Origin: Bartonella taylorii 8TBB
GTDB taxonomy: Bacteria; Pseudomonadota; Alphaproteobacteria; Rhizobiales; Rhizobiaceae
Assembly (NCBI RefSeq): GCF_902825155.1
Contig: NZ_CADEAG010000005.1
Coordinates: 95,362-159,361, forward strand
Length of the DNA stretch: 64,000 nt
Direction of reading: 5' to 3'
The first letter of the stretch is position 1, and every line of letters begins with the position of its first letter. The notes beneath the pieces are model-generated. The model had not been told where the DNA came from. It did not search any database and worked only from the letters and a program-made list of their open reading frames with translations. Below, in pieces: positions 1 to 10,266 of the stretch. A program made the position numbers and the translations under genes.

Positions 1-417
1 CTTACCAACAAGGGCATCTAAAACACGTTCTTCAGCATTAACATGAGCCTTTACTTTAACTTCATCCCGTTTTTTTTCACGCACAAGAGAAATAGCTATC
101 TCAACAAGGTCACGAATAATTTGCTCAACATCACGTCCTACATAACCAACTTCAGTAAATTTAGTCGCTTCTACTTTAACAAAAGGTGCTCCAGCAAGTT
201 TTGCTAATCGACGCGCTATACCTGTTTTACCAACACCTGTTGGTCCTATCATCAAAATATTTTTTGGCATAACCTCTTCACGCATTGGACCATCAAGCTG
301 TTGTCTACGCCATCGATTGCGCAATGCAATGGCAACAGAACGCTTGGCATCATTTTGGCCAATAATAAAACGATCAAGTTCAGAAACAGTCTCACGAGGG
401 GAAAATACAACACACAT
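1..417 (-). CDS. hslU: HslU, ATPase subunit of the HslUV protease (N-terminal part, cut by window edge)
   Basis: HslU is the AAA+ unfoldase that caps the HslV peptidase and feeds it substrates in the cytoplasm. The visible 139 codons read from an ATG at 417 and continue out of the window at base 1. They begin [20 protein letters not shown] and contain the Walker A motif GPTGVGKT at about residues 59-66, followed by the HslU-typical [18 protein letters not shown] stretch. The start codon directly abuts the hslV stop (TGA then ATG), so the two genes are translated as a coupled pair. Identification is very secure; only the 3' part is missing from the window. Confidence 0.96.
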   Translation of the reverse strand, partial: MCVVFSPRETVSELDRFIIGQNDAKRSVAIALRNRWRRQQLDGPMREEVMPKNILMIGPTGVGKTGIARRLAKLAGAPFVKVEATKFTEVGYVGRDVEQIIRDLVEIAISLVREKKRDEVKVKAHVNAEERVLDALVGK

Positions 418-999
418 TCAAATAGCTTTCTCTAAAGAAGATAATTCTGCATCCAATGTTTCAATCGTAAAATGATCATTGGTGTAAACACAAATTTTAG
501 CGGCAATATTCATAGCTTTACGGGCAATAGTTTCTGCATCTAAATCTATATCCATGAGTGCCCGAGCAGCCGAAAGAGCAAAATTGCCTCCAGAACCAAT
601 TGCCATCACTCCATCCTCCGGTTCTAAGACATCACCAAGCCCTGTTAAAGCTAAAGTTATTTTCTTATCAGCCACGAGCATCATAGCCTCGAGACGACGC
701 AAATAGCGGTCTGTTCGCCAGTCTTTTGCAAGTTCTACACAAGCACGCATGAGCTGATCAGGATATTGTTCGAGCTTCGTTTCTAATCTTTCCAGCAAAG
801 TGAAAGCATCTGCTGTAGCACCTGCAAAACCAGCGATAACCGCTCCGCCCTTCCCAAGACGACGAACTTTACGTGCATTGCCTTTCATAATTGTCTGCCC
901 AAGTGAAACCTGTCCATCACCGGCCATCACAACTTTGCCACCTTTTCGTACGGTAATAATAGTTGTACCATACATTATATCTGGCTTATGTTCTGCCAT
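418..999 (-). CDS. hslV: HslV, ATP-dependent protease peptidase subunit
   Basis: HslV is the proteasome-like threonine peptidase of the cytoplasmic HslUV complex, which degrades misfolded proteins after heat stress. The 193-aa product carries a short propeptide ([11 protein letters not shown]) before the Thr-Thr-Ile sequence whose first Thr (about residue 12) should be the N-terminal nucleophile after processing. The AGDGQVSLG and [18 protein letters not shown] segments are characteristic. The ATG at 999 is preceded by AAGGAG. The gene lies directly upstream of hslU. A heat-shock (RpoH) promoter would be expected, but no convincing match was seen. The upstream region holds a 12-bp inverted repeat (1025-1092). 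Confidence 0.97.
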   Translation of the reverse strand: MAEHKPDIMYGTTIITVRKGGKVVMAGDGQVSLGQTIMKGNARKVRRLGKGGAVIAGFAGATADAFTLLERLETKLEQYPDQLMRACVELAKDWRTDRYLRRLEAMMLVADKKITLALTGLGDVLEPEDGVMAIGSGGNFALSAARALMDIDLDAETIARKAMNIAAKICVYTNDHFTIETLDAELSSLEKAI

Positions 1000-1024
1000 A
1001 AGGAGACTCCTTAATATTGATCTC

Positions 1025-1092
1025 TGTTCTTAAATACTGATTTCTTTCCATCAAATGTAAAATCCAATCACTATCGTCTCTATTTAAGAACA
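1025..1092. repeat. 12-bp perfect inverted repeat upstream of hslV
   Basis: TGTTCTTAAATA at 1025-1036 is mirrored exactly by TATTTAAGAACA at 1081-1092, with 44 bp between the arms. It sits in the hslV/asparaginase divergent spacer, so it may be an operator or overlap the hslV promoter. The spacing is too long for a terminator hairpin. The function is unknown. Confidence 0.4.
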
Positions 1093-1220
1093 TATACTGC
1101 AAAACACAATGATTCAGTGCAATTCAATTTGTTGAAATAAAAAAATGATATCATTGTTATCAATGCAAATTGTTGCTAAATAGTTTTTGTATACTATTTG
1201 CGTTTTTTAAAGGAAAAATT

Positions 1221-2210
1221 ATGAAAAAAATAGCAATAGGAACATTGGGAGGAACAATTGCAATGGCCGCTGACAATTTTGGCCAAATGCAACCTACATT
1301 AACCTCAGATATCCTCATAAAAAGTGTCCCTGATTTAAATAAAATTGCTAATATACATGCGCAAACACTCACACAATTACCAAGTGGATCTTTATCTTTC
1401 AACATTCTTTTTGAAATAATAGAGTGGGCAACACAACAAATAAATGCTGGCGCAGAAGGTATTGTTTTAACCCAAGGTACTGATACACTGGAAGAAACAG
1501 CTTTTTTTCTTTCCCTTTATTGGGATAAAGTGGAACCGCTCATTATAACTGGTGCTATGCGTATACCTAGTGAAGCAGGTGCTGATGGACCAGCTAATGT
1601 TTTAGCAGCAACTCGCGTCGCTGCTCATCCACAAAGTAGAAACAGAGGCGTTTTGGTTGTAATCAATGATACCATTCACTCACCTTATTGGGTCCAGAAA
1701 AGCCATACTGTCAAAATTGAGACATTTCAGTCAGGTCTGGCAGGTGTTCTAGGCACTATTTTGGAAGGAAAACTGGTTTATTTTAATGATCGACATTTTT
1801 TCCCGACAACATTTGACCTTCCCAAAAACTATGATCACCAAGTTGCACTCTTATACTCCTCTTTATCCTCTGATACGCAGTTAATAAAATTTTGCCTTGA
1901 AAGTGGGCATTATGCTGGGCTTGTCATTGCTGGTTTTGGATCAGGACACTGCAGTTTTGAAGAAGCAGACATCGTGCGACAATATACACAAAAAATGCCA
2001 ATCATTATCGCTAGTCGGACTTATACTGGCTCAACAACCCGCTCAACTTATGGCTATAAAGGCTCAGAAGTCGATATGATTGCTTCTGGCGCCCTCATGT
2101 CTGGTTATTTATCAGCAGTAAAAGCACGTTTACTTTTATGGGCTTTTTTGGCACAAGGACACTCATTAGCGCAAATCAATGCACACTGGAATGACTGGAC
2201 TATAAGTTAA
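1221..2210 (+). CDS. L-asparaginase (type I/II asparaginase-glutaminase family)
   Basis: It hydrolyses asparagine to aspartate and ammonia. The 329-aa protein shows the first active-site block LGGTIA (Thr12 is the nucleophile of the family) and the second block QGTDTLEE (Thr-Asp pair), plus the RGVLVVINDT segment and a downstream Lys in VQKSHTVK. An in-frame ATG at 1170 would add 17 hydrophobic residues. The ATG at 1221 was preferred because it has an AAAGGA ribosome-binding site and puts the nucleophile at the usual position 12. Without the extension there is no clear signal peptide, so a cytoplasmic enzyme is likely. It is divergent from hslVU and stands alone before coaA. Whether it is the ansA or ansB type cannot be decided here. 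Confidence 0.9.
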   Translation: MKKIAIGTLGGTIAMAADNFGQMQPTLTSDILIKSVPDLNKIANIHAQTLTQLPSGSLSFNILFEIIEWATQQINAGAEGIVLTQGTDTLEETAFFLSLYWDKVEPLIITGAMRIPSEAGADGPANVLAATRVAAHPQSRNRGVLVVINDTIHSPYWVQKSHTVKIETFQSGLAGVLGTILEGKLVYFNDRHFFPTTFDLPKNYDHQVALLYSSLSSDTQLIKFCLESGHYAGLVIAGFGSGHCSFEEADIVRQYTQKMPIIIASRTYTGSTTRSTYGYKGSEVDMIASGALMSGYLSAVKARLLLWAFLAQGHSLAQINAHWNDWTIS

Positions 2211-2332
2211 CAAAAGCTTATCTATTATTTTAAAGAAGGAAACATGCAAAATGAAATTCATTTGAAGATAAAACATGCCTGTTTGTCTATCCTTAATCAA
2301 TTACTGTAGCAAAAAGGTTCTCGACCAATAAA

Positions 2333-3331
2333 ATGATTGATACGATCCTCTCAAAAATTGATCAGAAAGATAACTTGGTCAAATCCATTTCTGATAGATA
2401 TTCACCCTATCGTATCTTTACTGCACAAGAATGGTCTCAGTTTCGTGCGGATACACCGCTTACTTTGACTTTTGATGAAATTAAACGTTTACGCTCCATT
2501 GATGATCCCATTGATCTTGAAGAAGTACAACGTATTTACCTTTCCTTATCGCGTCTATTATCATGTCATGTTGAAGCAGTACAGGAACTTTTTCATAAGC
2601 GTCAAGAATTTTTACATCAAGAAGGAACTAGGAAAACTCCTTTTATCATTGGGATTGCTGGCTCTGTTGCGGTAGGAAAATCAACTACCGCTCGTATTCT
2701 TCAAGAACTTTTGAAACGTTGGACATCCAGTCTTAAAGTTGATTTAATTACAACGGATGGTTTTCTTTATCCCAACTCTGTCTTACAGCAAAAAAATCGT
2801 ATGAATCGTAAAGGATTTCCTGATTCCTATGACATTAAAAAATTGCTGTGCTTTCTTTCTGCTATAAAAGCCGGTATTGGCAATGTTAGTGCGCCACTTT
2901 ATTCGCATATGGCCTACGATGTTCTGGAAAATCAAACAATTATCATTGATCGTCCTGATATCTTAATTGTTGAAGGAATTAATGTGTTACAGGTCAATGA
3001 CCTTCCTAAGGATGGAAAAATCATTCCTTTCGTGTCAGATTTTTTTGATTTTTCAATCTATGTAGATGCTGACACAGAAGTCATTCGTCACTGGTACTTG
3101 GAACGCTTCAAACGCTTACGTAAAACAGCTTTTCAAAATCCTGAATCTTATTTTCATCGTTATGCACACCTCAATGAAAAGGAAGTTTCAAAAATCGCTG
3201 AGGACCTTTGGCAAACGATTAATTTGAAAAATTTACAAGAAAATATATTACCAACACGACCACGGTCTAATCTCATTCTACGAAAGGGAAAAAACCACTT
3301 GGTCGAATATGTTGCACTTCGACGACTATAG
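2333..3331 (+). CDS. coaA: Pantothenate kinase, type I (CoaA)
   Basis: It phosphorylates pantothenate in the first and rate-limiting step of coenzyme A synthesis. The 332-aa length is close to the usual size of bacterial type I kinases. The P-loop GSVAVGKST lies at about residues 109-117, followed by the TTDGFLYPN segment and the [26 protein letters not shown] region typical of CoaA. No strong ribosome-binding site is visible before the ATG at 2333. The gene ends just before the M17 aminopeptidase gene, whose longest possible frame would overlap it. CoaA is classically feedback-inhibited by CoA; nothing in the sequence speaks to that here. Confidence 0.96.
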   Translation: MIDTILSKIDQKDNLVKSISDRYSPYRIFTAQEWSQFRADTPLTLTFDEIKRLRSIDDPIDLEEVQRIYLSLSRLLSCHVEAVQELFHKRQEFLHQEGTRKTPFIIGIAGSVAVGKSTTARILQELLKRWTSSLKVDLITTDGFLYPNSVLQQKNRMNRKGFPDSYDIKKLLCFLSAIKAGIGNVSAPLYSHMAYDVLENQTIIIDRPDILIVEGINVLQVNDLPKDGKIIPFVSDFFDFSIYVDADTEVIRHWYLERFKRLRKTAFQNPESYFHRYAHLNEKEVSKIAEDLWQTINLKNLQENILPTRPRSNLILRKGKNHLVEYVALRRL

Positions 3332-3344
3332 GGATTTCATAAAT

Positions 3345-4718
3345 ATGCATTTACATCACATTCATTTTACTTCAACACGTGTCGATAATAGTTACCCCAT
3401 CTTATTGGTAAATCCGAGATGTCTTACAGATTTAGCTCTTGATCCAGCAACAACAGCCTGGATGAAAGTTAATGATTTCACTGGCAAAGCGGGTCAAATA
3501 CTCTTCGTTCCTGATGAAACAGGGCATTTAAAAAAAGTTTTCTTTGGACTTGGCAATGGAGACGAACCTTTTATCACAGGACTTCTCGCTAAAAACCTTC
3601 CTGCTGGACATTGGCATTTAGGAGGAATAGCCTCCAATGAAATAAATAGCTATCTTGGATTGGCATTTGGAAGTTATCAATTTAACTGCTATCGTCAAAA
3701 TTCTTCTTCCAAATCGTTATCAATCTACGTCAACGATACGGTTGATCTCGATGAGCTTCAACGAATTTATAAAACTGTCTTTTTTGTCCGTGATCTCATC
3801 AATATTCCAGCCAATGATATGAATCCTGATACCCTCGAGAAAAAAACACGCCAACTGGGAAAAACTTACGGTGCTCATGTTCAAAGCATTTGTGGAGATG
3901 ACCTCTTAACACATAATTTTCCGATGATTCATGCCGTAGGGCGCGCCAGCAGCACTGCCCCACGACTAATTGAGTTACATTGGGGGCAAGAAAATCACCC
4001 CAAAATAACGTTGGTTGGCAAGGGCGTAACCTTCGATACTGGAGGTCTTGATATTAAATCAGCCAATAACATGTTGCTCATGAAAAAAGACATGGGAGGA
4101 GGAGCTCATGTTTTGGGGTTAGCTAAACTTATTATGGATGCAAAATTACCTTTCCGTCTACGAGTTTTGATTCCAGCCGTTGAAAATGCAATTTCTGCCA
4201 ATGCTTACAGACCAGGTGATATTCTTCCAAGTCGTAAAGGTTTAAGTATTGAAGTTGGCAATACAGATGCTGAAGGGCGGCTTGTTCTTGCCGATGCACT
4301 TGCCTATGGTGATGAAGAAAGTCCACAATTCATGCTTTGTATGGCCACTTTAACAGGAGCAGCACGTATAGCACTAGGACCAGATCTTCCCGCATTTTAT
4401 TGTAATGATTCACTATGGGCGCAACAAATTTTACAATCTTCTCATTCTGTTTTCGATCCTCTTTGGCAAATGCCACTTTGGAAACCTTATCAAGAAATGT
4501 TATCATCACCAATTGCTGACCTTAACAATATAACTGGAAATAACTTTGCTGGCTCCATAGTCGCTGCTTTATTTCTTAACTCTTTTGTTGAAAAAGCTGA
4601 ACATTTTGCACATTTTGATCTTTATGGATGGATTCCAAAAGAAAAACCAGGCTATCCTGTCGGTGGTTCTGCACAAGCTATTCGTGCCCTTTATAATCTC
4701 TTTAAAAAAGAATTTTGA
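3345..4718 (+). CDS. Leucyl aminopeptidase family protein (M17 metallopeptidase)
   Basis: This is a cytosolic dizinc aminopeptidase that removes N-terminal residues from peptides. The 457-aa protein has the M17 catalytic core: GKGVTFDTGGLDIK (Lys and Asp ligands), then MKKDMGGGAHV (second Asp), and the family signature NTDAEGRLVL (metal Asp and Glu, catalytic Arg). The ATG at 3345 was chosen. The alternative ATG at 3309 would overlap coaA by 23 bp and adds 12 residues of no family character. The N-terminal domain is weakly conserved, so this is probably a second M17 paralogue rather than PepA itself. The NlpC/P60 gene follows, a neighbour pair common in Rhizobiales. Confidence 0.92.
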   Translation: MHLHHIHFTSTRVDNSYPILLVNPRCLTDLALDPATTAWMKVNDFTGKAGQILFVPDETGHLKKVFFGLGNGDEPFITGLLAKNLPAGHWHLGGIASNEINSYLGLAFGSYQFNCYRQNSSSKSLSIYVNDTVDLDELQRIYKTVFFVRDLINIPANDMNPDTLEKKTRQLGKTYGAHVQSICGDDLLTHNFPMIHAVGRASSTAPRLIELHWGQENHPKITLVGKGVTFDTGGLDIKSANNMLLMKKDMGGGAHVLGLAKLIMDAKLPFRLRVLIPAVENAISANAYRPGDILPSRKGLSIEVGNTDAEGRLVLADALAYGDEESPQFMLCMATLTGAARIALGPDLPAFYCNDSLWAQQILQSSHSVFDPLWQMPLWKPYQEMLSSPIADLNNITGNNFAGSIVAALFLNSFVEKAEHFAHFDLYGWIPKEKPGYPVGGSAQAIRALYNLFKKEF

Positions 4719-4877
4719 CATAAAATAAACACATAAATGGACAATTCTTGAACTTTAAGAGCGATTTTTCTTCACCTTTAATTGTGTTCTGTAATTTATT
4801 TCAGGATAAAAGTCCTACTAATATCAATTATCATGAGCCCATTTAAAGGTAAAAAACAAAAAATGAAGGATAAAAAA

Positions 4878-5744
4878 ATGTTCTCTAAAGATCGGAGATT
4901 AAATGCATTCAGAGATGATATAGCAGACAAACGTCTTGAAAAAGAAGTTAAAGCTCAGCGTTTTGTGCAAGGTGAAATAAGACGCGTTAATGTACCTGTT
5001 GCTGGACTGTTTAAAGAAAATAATAAAAAAAGTGAAATGCAGACAGAGTGCTTATTGGGAGAAGAACTTCGTATCTTTGAACACGGGAACGTTATGTCGT
5101 GGGGACAATCTCTCAAAGATGGTTATGTTGGCTATATTGATACAAAAGCGCTTTGTACATCAACCGTAAAACAAACACATGTTGTTTCAGCCCCCCGTAC
5201 TTTTCTATATTTGCAAGCTGACTTGCGTGGGCCAGTGGAATGTCCTTTATCCATAGGAAGTAAGGTAAACGTTGTTAACGAAGTTGAAGTCCGTGAAACC
5301 AAGTATTCTATACTTGAAAGCGGGAAAGCAATCATTAGCAGTCATCTCAGTCCGATTGGCCAAGTGTATAAAGATTATGTTACGGTTGCTGAAATGTTGA
5401 TCCATACACCTTACCTTTGGGGTGGAACCAGTGGTTTTGGAGTTGATTGCTCAGGACTGGTCCAGCTTTCTATGATCATGGCTGGTCAAGTGGTTTTACG
5501 CGATACTGACATGCAACAAAAAACTATAGGAAATCAACTCTCAGACAATGATAAACTTCAACGAGGTGATTTGATTTTCTGGAAAGGTCATGTCGCTATT
5601 ATGGTTGATCATGAAAATATCATTCATGCAAATGGTTCCTCTATGGATGTTATGGTCGAACCACTGGAAAAAGCAGTTACACGTATTGCTCAAAAATATC
5701 AACGATATCCCATAGAAAGACGCCGTCCCACGCTGGGAATATAG
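4878..5744 (+). CDS. NlpC/P60 family peptidase with N-terminal SH3-like region
   Basis: It is likely to hydrolyse peptide bonds in muropeptides. The C-terminal half has the NlpC/P60 triad: Cys in GVDCSGLVQ, His in GHVAIMVD and a third polar site in IIHANG. The N-terminal half resembles the SH3-like targeting domain of rhizobial relatives, which typically begin with a pattern like LNAFRDDIADKRL. No signal peptide is seen, so it may act on recycled wall peptides or be exported another way. The ATG at 4878 was selected because AAGGA lies 7 nt upstream; in-frame ATGs at 4782, 4833 and 4863 lack this and extend beyond the family N-terminus. It follows the M17 aminopeptidase, fitting a peptide-salvage role. 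Confidence 0.9.
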   Translation: MFSKDRRLNAFRDDIADKRLEKEVKAQRFVQGEIRRVNVPVAGLFKENNKKSEMQTECLLGEELRIFEHGNVMSWGQSLKDGYVGYIDTKALCTSTVKQTHVVSAPRTFLYLQADLRGPVECPLSIGSKVNVVNEVEVRETKYSILESGKAIISSHLSPIGQVYKDYVTVAEMLIHTPYLWGGTSGFGVDCSGLVQLSMIMAGQVVLRDTDMQQKTIGNQLSDNDKLQRGDLIFWKGHVAIMVDHENIIHANGSSMDVMVEPLEKAVTRIAQKYQRYPIERRRPTLGI

Positions 5745-6981
5745 TGCATGCTTTTACATGAATATAATGATGTGGGCTATTGTTAGCTGTTTGCTTCGTA
5801 TCGACGTGAGAACACTTTCATAAATTGAATTTATATCAAATGCGATGCATTGCTCAGTCATTTCCTAAACTTTGATATTTAAGAGTATTGTACTTTTTTA
5901 TACATAAAGTTTTTTGATTTTGTGTGTTTTTTAAAGTGTTGGACGTGCAAATAGAGGTTAGAGAATAAGATTTTCCAACGTGCACTCTACAGAACGCATC
6001 CTCTTTTACCAACTTTCTCTATTAATGTTTTGACAATAGCATTTGTTCAAAATTTTTATCAACATTCACTGTTTTTCGGATATTGAAAAAATTTGTCAGC
6101 CAGTTTCCTGAGTAGTTTTCATTAAAGTCATCGTATTTTACATATAATATATTGATATTAAACATAAAATATCATTATATAGCTTGAATTAGATCTCTTG
6201 ATATTGGTTACTGTTCCACACATCCTCATCTTGAATAAAAAAATTGTTCCATGGCAGTTTAGTAAATAGGTTTGCGTGTAATTTGAAAAGTAGCGGTCAG
6301 ACAAATAAAATAGATGACTCATAAACTGTTAAAATATAAGAGCATGTATAATATTTAAGGGTAAAAAAATATGATAAAATTAACTTATAATTTTACAAAC
6401 ATAAAAATAGCAACTATCCGTGTATTTGTATTATACATGCATCGATAATGCTAAGAGATAAAATGAACATAAGGTAAAATTCTTTTAATAAATATGCGGA
6501 TGAATAATATAGCAGCATGCTGATGTTTATGAAGGCCTTATATTCTATTATAGAATACGAGAAAATAAACCATAATATAATGCATATCCTTTATTATTTC
6601 AAAATATTGCTTTGCATACTTTTGAAATCTGTAACGCTATACAAAAAAAGAAGCGAATAAACCATGCAATAACTTCTACCTTTATGGTTATATCTTTTTC
6701 TAAAACTAATATACTGATCCCTCTATTGACTTGTTTTCGAATATTTTTTTTATTTAGAGAAAGAGCCTTTAAAACAATAAAATAGTGCAGCATTAAGGTA
6801 AATAGTTTAATACAAAAAGGATAATTTATGATTATAAATCAATATGTTGATTTTAATATATATTATAATAATGAGTGAACAGTTTATTAAGCAAAAAAAT
6901 CCTTTTGACTCTTCCCCATCATCAATGTTTATAAAATACACACCTCTGATCTGCACACAATATTTTCTTCTCACAGACTTA
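5745..6981. other. Long AT-rich gene desert
   Basis: These 1.24 kb between convergent genes hold no recognisable gene. Open frames are short and of random composition, for example a 25-codon frame at 6371 with an AAGGG before it and a 64-codon minus frame at 6599-6793. A near-perfect palindrome (TATTCTATTATAGAATA) lies at 6541-6557. No tRNA-like T-loop motif was found. It may be the decayed remnant of a lost gene, as is common in Bartonella genomes undergoing reduction. Confidence 0.6.
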
Positions 6982-7389
6982 TTAAAGAAGGATTTTTTTT
7001 AATATTTGAATCAATGGTTTATCAGCATCAGGCATAGGATATTTATCAAGATCATCAATAAAAACCCATTTCAAATTTTGTCCCTCTCGTCCTTGCGCAA
7101 TACCCTCATAATGAGAACAAAGATACAATGGCATTAAAAGATGAAATGTTTCGTAGCTATGGCTTGCAAATGTTAAGGGTAACAAATCACCTGGCTGAAC
7201 ATGAACACCAAGCTCTTCTTCTAACTCACGAACCAATGATGCTTCTGGAGTTTCACCTTGCTCAATCTTTCCACCAGGAAACTCCCATAAACCAGCCAGT
7301 GACTTCCCTTGAGGACGTTCTGTAAGCAAGATACGACTATCTTTATCTAACAATGCGCATGCAACAACAAGAAGAAGTGAACTTTTCAT
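6982..7389 (-). CDS. mutT: MutT-type Nudix hydrolase (8-oxo-dGTP diphosphatase)
   Basis: It removes oxidised dGTP from the nucleotide pool so that it is not incorporated into DNA. The 135-aa protein carries a complete Nudix box: GKIEQGETPEASLVRELEEE followed by LGV, matching GX5EX7REUXEEXGU. The RPQGKSLAGLWEFPGGK segment before it is typical of MutT. The ATG at 7389 was chosen; ATGs at 7395 and 7422 are also in frame. A GGAAAG lies 10 nt before 7389 and 4 nt before 7395, so the first of these is better spaced. In Rhizobiales mutT commonly sits beside argJ and a parvulin gene, as here. Confidence 0.92.
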   Translation of the reverse strand: MKSSLLLVVACALLDKDSRILLTERPQGKSLAGLWEFPGGKIEQGETPEASLVRELEEELGVHVQPGDLLPLTFASHSYETFHLLMPLYLCSHYEGIAQGREGQNLKWVFIDDLDKYPMPDADKPLIQILKKILL

Positions 7390-7526
7390 ACGCATATAAC
7401 TTTCCAAAAGGGATAAAGACAACCATCTCTTCTTATAATCCCCTCTATTCTAAGACGAAAGAATTAAAACATTTCATCCTCTAAAAAAATATCCAGATAT
7501 GCGATGTCAAATTTATGGTACACTAG

Positions 7527-8759
7527 TTAGCTTCTGTAATCGCTATTGATCATAACGTACTCCTTCGTCAAATCACAAGACCAAACTGTCGCCTTACCAC
7601 TGCCTAGACCAATATCAACGCGAATTACGATATGTTTCCCTTGCATATAGGCGTCTATTGTCTCTTCACAATACTCAGGATCACGTTCGCCATTGAAAGC
7701 CAAACGATGTTCACCAAACCAAATAGTCAATAGATCACGATCGACTTCAACACCTGCCTTACCAATTGCCATAACCACTCTCCCCCAGTTAGCGTCTTCA
7801 CCGGCAATAGCTGTTTTTACAAGTGGTGAATTTGCAATTGATCGGGCAATAATCTTCGCAGCATTATCTGTTGTCGCACCTGTCACATTAACTTCAATTA
7901 AATGACGAGCACCTTCACCATCACAAACAATTTGTAATGCAAGTTCATGCAAAAGCGTGCTCAAGTGCTTTAAAAATATCTCATAACGCGGATCGGTTTT
8001 ATGAGTAAGGCAGGGAAAACTTTCTTTTCCTGTCGCAAACACCATGAGTGTATCTGATGTTGAGGTATCGCTATCGACAGTAATCGAATTGAAAGAACCC
8101 TGAACCGCTTCAGATAACATGGATTGAAGTATATCCGAAGAAATTTTTGCATCACTTACGACAAAAGAAAGCATCGTTGCCATATCTGGTGCAATCATAC
8201 CAGCACCTTTTGCAATCCCATTAATAGTAACAGTCTCCCCCCCACAATCAAATCTGCACGTTGCAAGTTTTGGAAACGTATCGGTCGTCATAATGGCTTT
8301 TGCAGCCTCCAACCAATTCCCTTCTTCTGCTATCTGTGCCATACTTGGTAAAAGACTCACAATACCCGATGCATCCATTGGCTCACCAATAACACCTGTA
8401 GAAGCTATAAAAATTTCATTTTCTCTAACCTTCAAAGCGCTCGCTGCTGCACACATGATTTCATTTGTTGTGTGCCTTCCTTTACGTCCCGTAAAAGCAT
8501 TTGCGTTCCCAGAATTAACAACAACACCCCTTGCAATCCCGTGAGGAAGCGAAGCACGGCAATGTTCTACAGGAGCAGACGGGCATTTTGAACGCGTAAA
8601 AACGCCAGCCACACTTGCTGGTTTATCGAATACGATGAAAAGAAGGTCTATACGATCTTTATACTTAATCCCAGCTTCAGCTGTTGCTATCCGCACACCA
8701 GATAACGGCGGAAGATCCTGTATGTTTTGAGGAGATAAAGGAGATATTTTAAAAGCCAC
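7527..8759 (-). CDS. argJ: Bifunctional ornithine acetyltransferase / N-acetylglutamate synthase ArgJ
   Basis: ArgJ transfers the acetyl group from N-acetylornithine to glutamate in the cyclic arginine pathway. Many members also make N-acetylglutamate from acetyl-CoA. The 410-aa precursor cleaves itself at the conserved [14 protein letters not shown] site, where Thr becomes the nucleophile of the beta chain. The [12 protein letters not shown] segment is a family hallmark. The GTG at 8759 was chosen because GGAAAG lies 6 nt upstream and the product then starts [10 protein letters not shown]; the longer frame to 8822 adds 21 residues with no family match. No other arginine genes are in the window. 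Confidence 0.95.
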   Translation of the reverse strand: MAFKISPLSPQNIQDLPPLSGVRIATAEAGIKYKDRIDLLFIVFDKPASVAGVFTRSKCPSAPVEHCRASLPHGIARGVVVNSGNANAFTGRKGRHTTNEIMCAAASALKVRENEIFIASTGVIGEPMDASGIVSLLPSMAQIAEEGNWLEAAKAIMTTDTFPKLATCRFDCGGETVTINGIAKGAGMIAPDMATMLSFVVSDAKISSDILQSMLSEAVQGSFNSITVDSDTSTSDTLMVFATGKESFPCLTHKTDPRYEIFLKHLSTLLHELALQIVCDGEGARHLIEVNVTGATTDNAAKIIARSIANSPLVKTAIAGEDANWGRVVMAIGKAGVEVDRDLLTIWFGEHRLAFNGERDPEYCEETIDAYMQGKHIVIRVDIGLGSGKATVWSCDLTKEYVMINSDYRS

Positions 8760-8891
8760 TGTATGCTTTCCATAAAAATAAATAAGATGAACGATTATAG
8801 ATAGATGATCTCTCCTAAACAACTGCTGAGCTTTTTGAATAAAACTAATCTATCAGATCACTCAGCAAAGATACTATCCGCTGCTTCCTCA

Positions 8892-9845
8892 CTATTCCGT
8901 GTCTTCTTCATTAGATGTTTCATCCGGAAGTGGCGTCCCATTTTGATTAAGTGATTGCATAAGTTTTATAACATTAGGATCAGGATATTTCACATCTATC
9001 TTGCTGCGCAAATCAACAATCAGTTTTTGGTAGCGCTCTTTTATCAGTTGTGTACGCAATACCTCTTTAACATCATCAAATACAGGAGGTTGTTTCAAAC
9101 GACGATCTTCCACCTTAATAACATGCCAGCCAAAAGGGCTTTCAACAGGCTTTGTAGTGTATTCTCCAACTTTCAAACCAAACGCAGCATCTTCGAAAGG
9201 CTTAACCATTTGACCATGACTAAAATAACCAAGATCGCCTCCAACAGCGGCGGAACCATCTGTTGAACTCTTTTTTGCAATCTCTTCAAAACTTTCTCCC
9301 TTATTTAAACGCTTAATAACAGCCTCTGCTTCTTTTCTCGTTTTAACTAAAATATGACGTGCTTTAACTTCATCTTCTTTGGGTAAAGCCGCAACTTCTT
9401 TATTATAAAGAGCTTCCAAATCAGTATCAGAAATCTGGTCAACTATCGTCTGTTTAAAATAAAGTTGCTGCAAAACATTATCACGCATAACTGCCATACG
9501 TTTATCGTAAGCTTCAGTTTTATCGATACCCTTGTTCTTTGCTGCTTTAGCAAGCGCCTGCATATCTAAGTAAGCTTTTAACACCATTACACGGCGTTGT
9601 TCATCAGGAAAACGCCCTAAATTAGGATTTATTTCAAGCGCTAACTCATCCAATTGCCCTGCTGTAATATCCTTCCCATCAATAACTGCCATAACATGAG
9701 AAGGAGCAACTGTTTTTTCAGAAGTTTTCTCCAAAGTCTTTAAATCATTCGACGGTGAATTCAAACTTTCTTGAGCTATCACCCCTAAACTTGTGCTCGT
9801 CAATAAGGTTGATGCCAAAAACAGTGTGATAAAGTTGAATTTCAT
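8892..9845 (-). CDS. Exported peptidyl-prolyl cis-trans isomerase (parvulin/PpiC type)
   Basis: It is a periplasmic folding catalyst for exported proteins. The 317-aa product begins with a clear signal peptide (MKFNFITLFLASTLLTSTSL, then a likely cut after VIAQ), a SurA-like helical N-domain, and one parvulin domain at about residues 160-265. The parvulin motifs ARHILVKT, GGDLGYFSHG and FGWHVIKV are all present. The C-terminus is acidic (ETSNEEDTE). The ATG at 9845 is preceded by AAGGAG at 8-nt spacing; the longer frame from 9905 puts 20 residues in front of the signal peptide. It is divergent from secA. Confidence 0.93.
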   Translation of the reverse strand: MKFNFITLFLASTLLTSTSLGVIAQESLNSPSNDLKTLEKTSEKTVAPSHVMAVIDGKDITAGQLDELALEINPNLGRFPDEQRRVMVLKAYLDMQALAKAAKNKGIDKTEAYDKRMAVMRDNVLQQLYFKQTIVDQISDTDLEALYNKEVAALPKEDEVKARHILVKTRKEAEAVIKRLNKGESFEEIAKKSSTDGSAAVGGDLGYFSHGQMVKPFEDAAFGLKVGEYTTKPVESPFGWHVIKVEDRRLKQPPVFDDVKEVLRTQLIKERYQKLIVDLRSKIDVKYPDPNVIKLMQSLNQNGTPLPDETSNEEDTE

Positions 9846-10266
9846 AAATATACTCCTTAAAAATGAAGGCAGGTTTAAGATTCTTATTTTCTTTGACCGT
9901 GACATTCTAATCTCTAAACGTAGATAAATAAATCAGTAATTTTATTTAAAAAAGAATAAACTTGTCCTTTCATCTTAGTTTATTCTACCCTATCTAGTGC
10001 TCATAGAAAACATAATAATATAGGAAAATGACGTATTATATCCTAAATTACTTTGTATTGTCTCAACTAAACAGCATTACTAAAGTTGACACAGTGCTCT
10101 TAGCCTCTTATCTCTACTTTACAATTAAAATGAAAAATTGCACACCAACAAATATAACTGTACCCTTTTCATCCAGTTATATTAAATGTCTTGGGGGTTG
10201 CAGAGTATGAGGATAGCATATGGACTACCCAAAAAAAGTGACAACAATTAAGAGAAAGGGCCAGAG
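9846..10266. other. Divergent spacer between the parvulin gene and secA
   Basis: This 421-bp region must hold both promoters. A perfect TTGACA at 10086-10091 followed after 17 bp by TATCTC (10109-10114) is the best plus-strand candidate for secA. A 60-codon frame at 10028-10210 has no family character and is not called. Confidence 0.4.
10086..10114 (+). promoter_or_regulatory. Possible sigma-70 promoter of secA
   Basis: The -35 box TTGACA is perfect, the spacer is 17 bp and the -10 box TATCTC is imperfect. It would give a leader of roughly 145 nt before the secA ATG. It was chosen by eye only. Confidence 0.3.

Noticed and set aside
1000..1220. Heat-shock (RpoH) promoter for hslVU
   Set aside because: No pair of boxes close enough to the CTTG / CCATAT type pattern at correct spacing could be defended, although RpoH control is expected from other bacteria.
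1221..1260. Loss of the first Thr in the TGGTIA block of the asparaginase
   Set aside because: The residue replaced by Leu is not the nucleophile; the catalytic Thr (second in the block) is present, and the LGGTIA form occurs in other members of the family.
6599..6793. 64-codon minus-strand frame in the gene desert
   Set aside because: Random composition, no ribosome-binding site judged convincing, and no recognisable motif.
10028..10210. 60-codon plus-strand frame upstream of secA
   Set aside because: No family resemblance, it overlaps the likely secA promoter region, and its composition is that of random AT-rich sequence.
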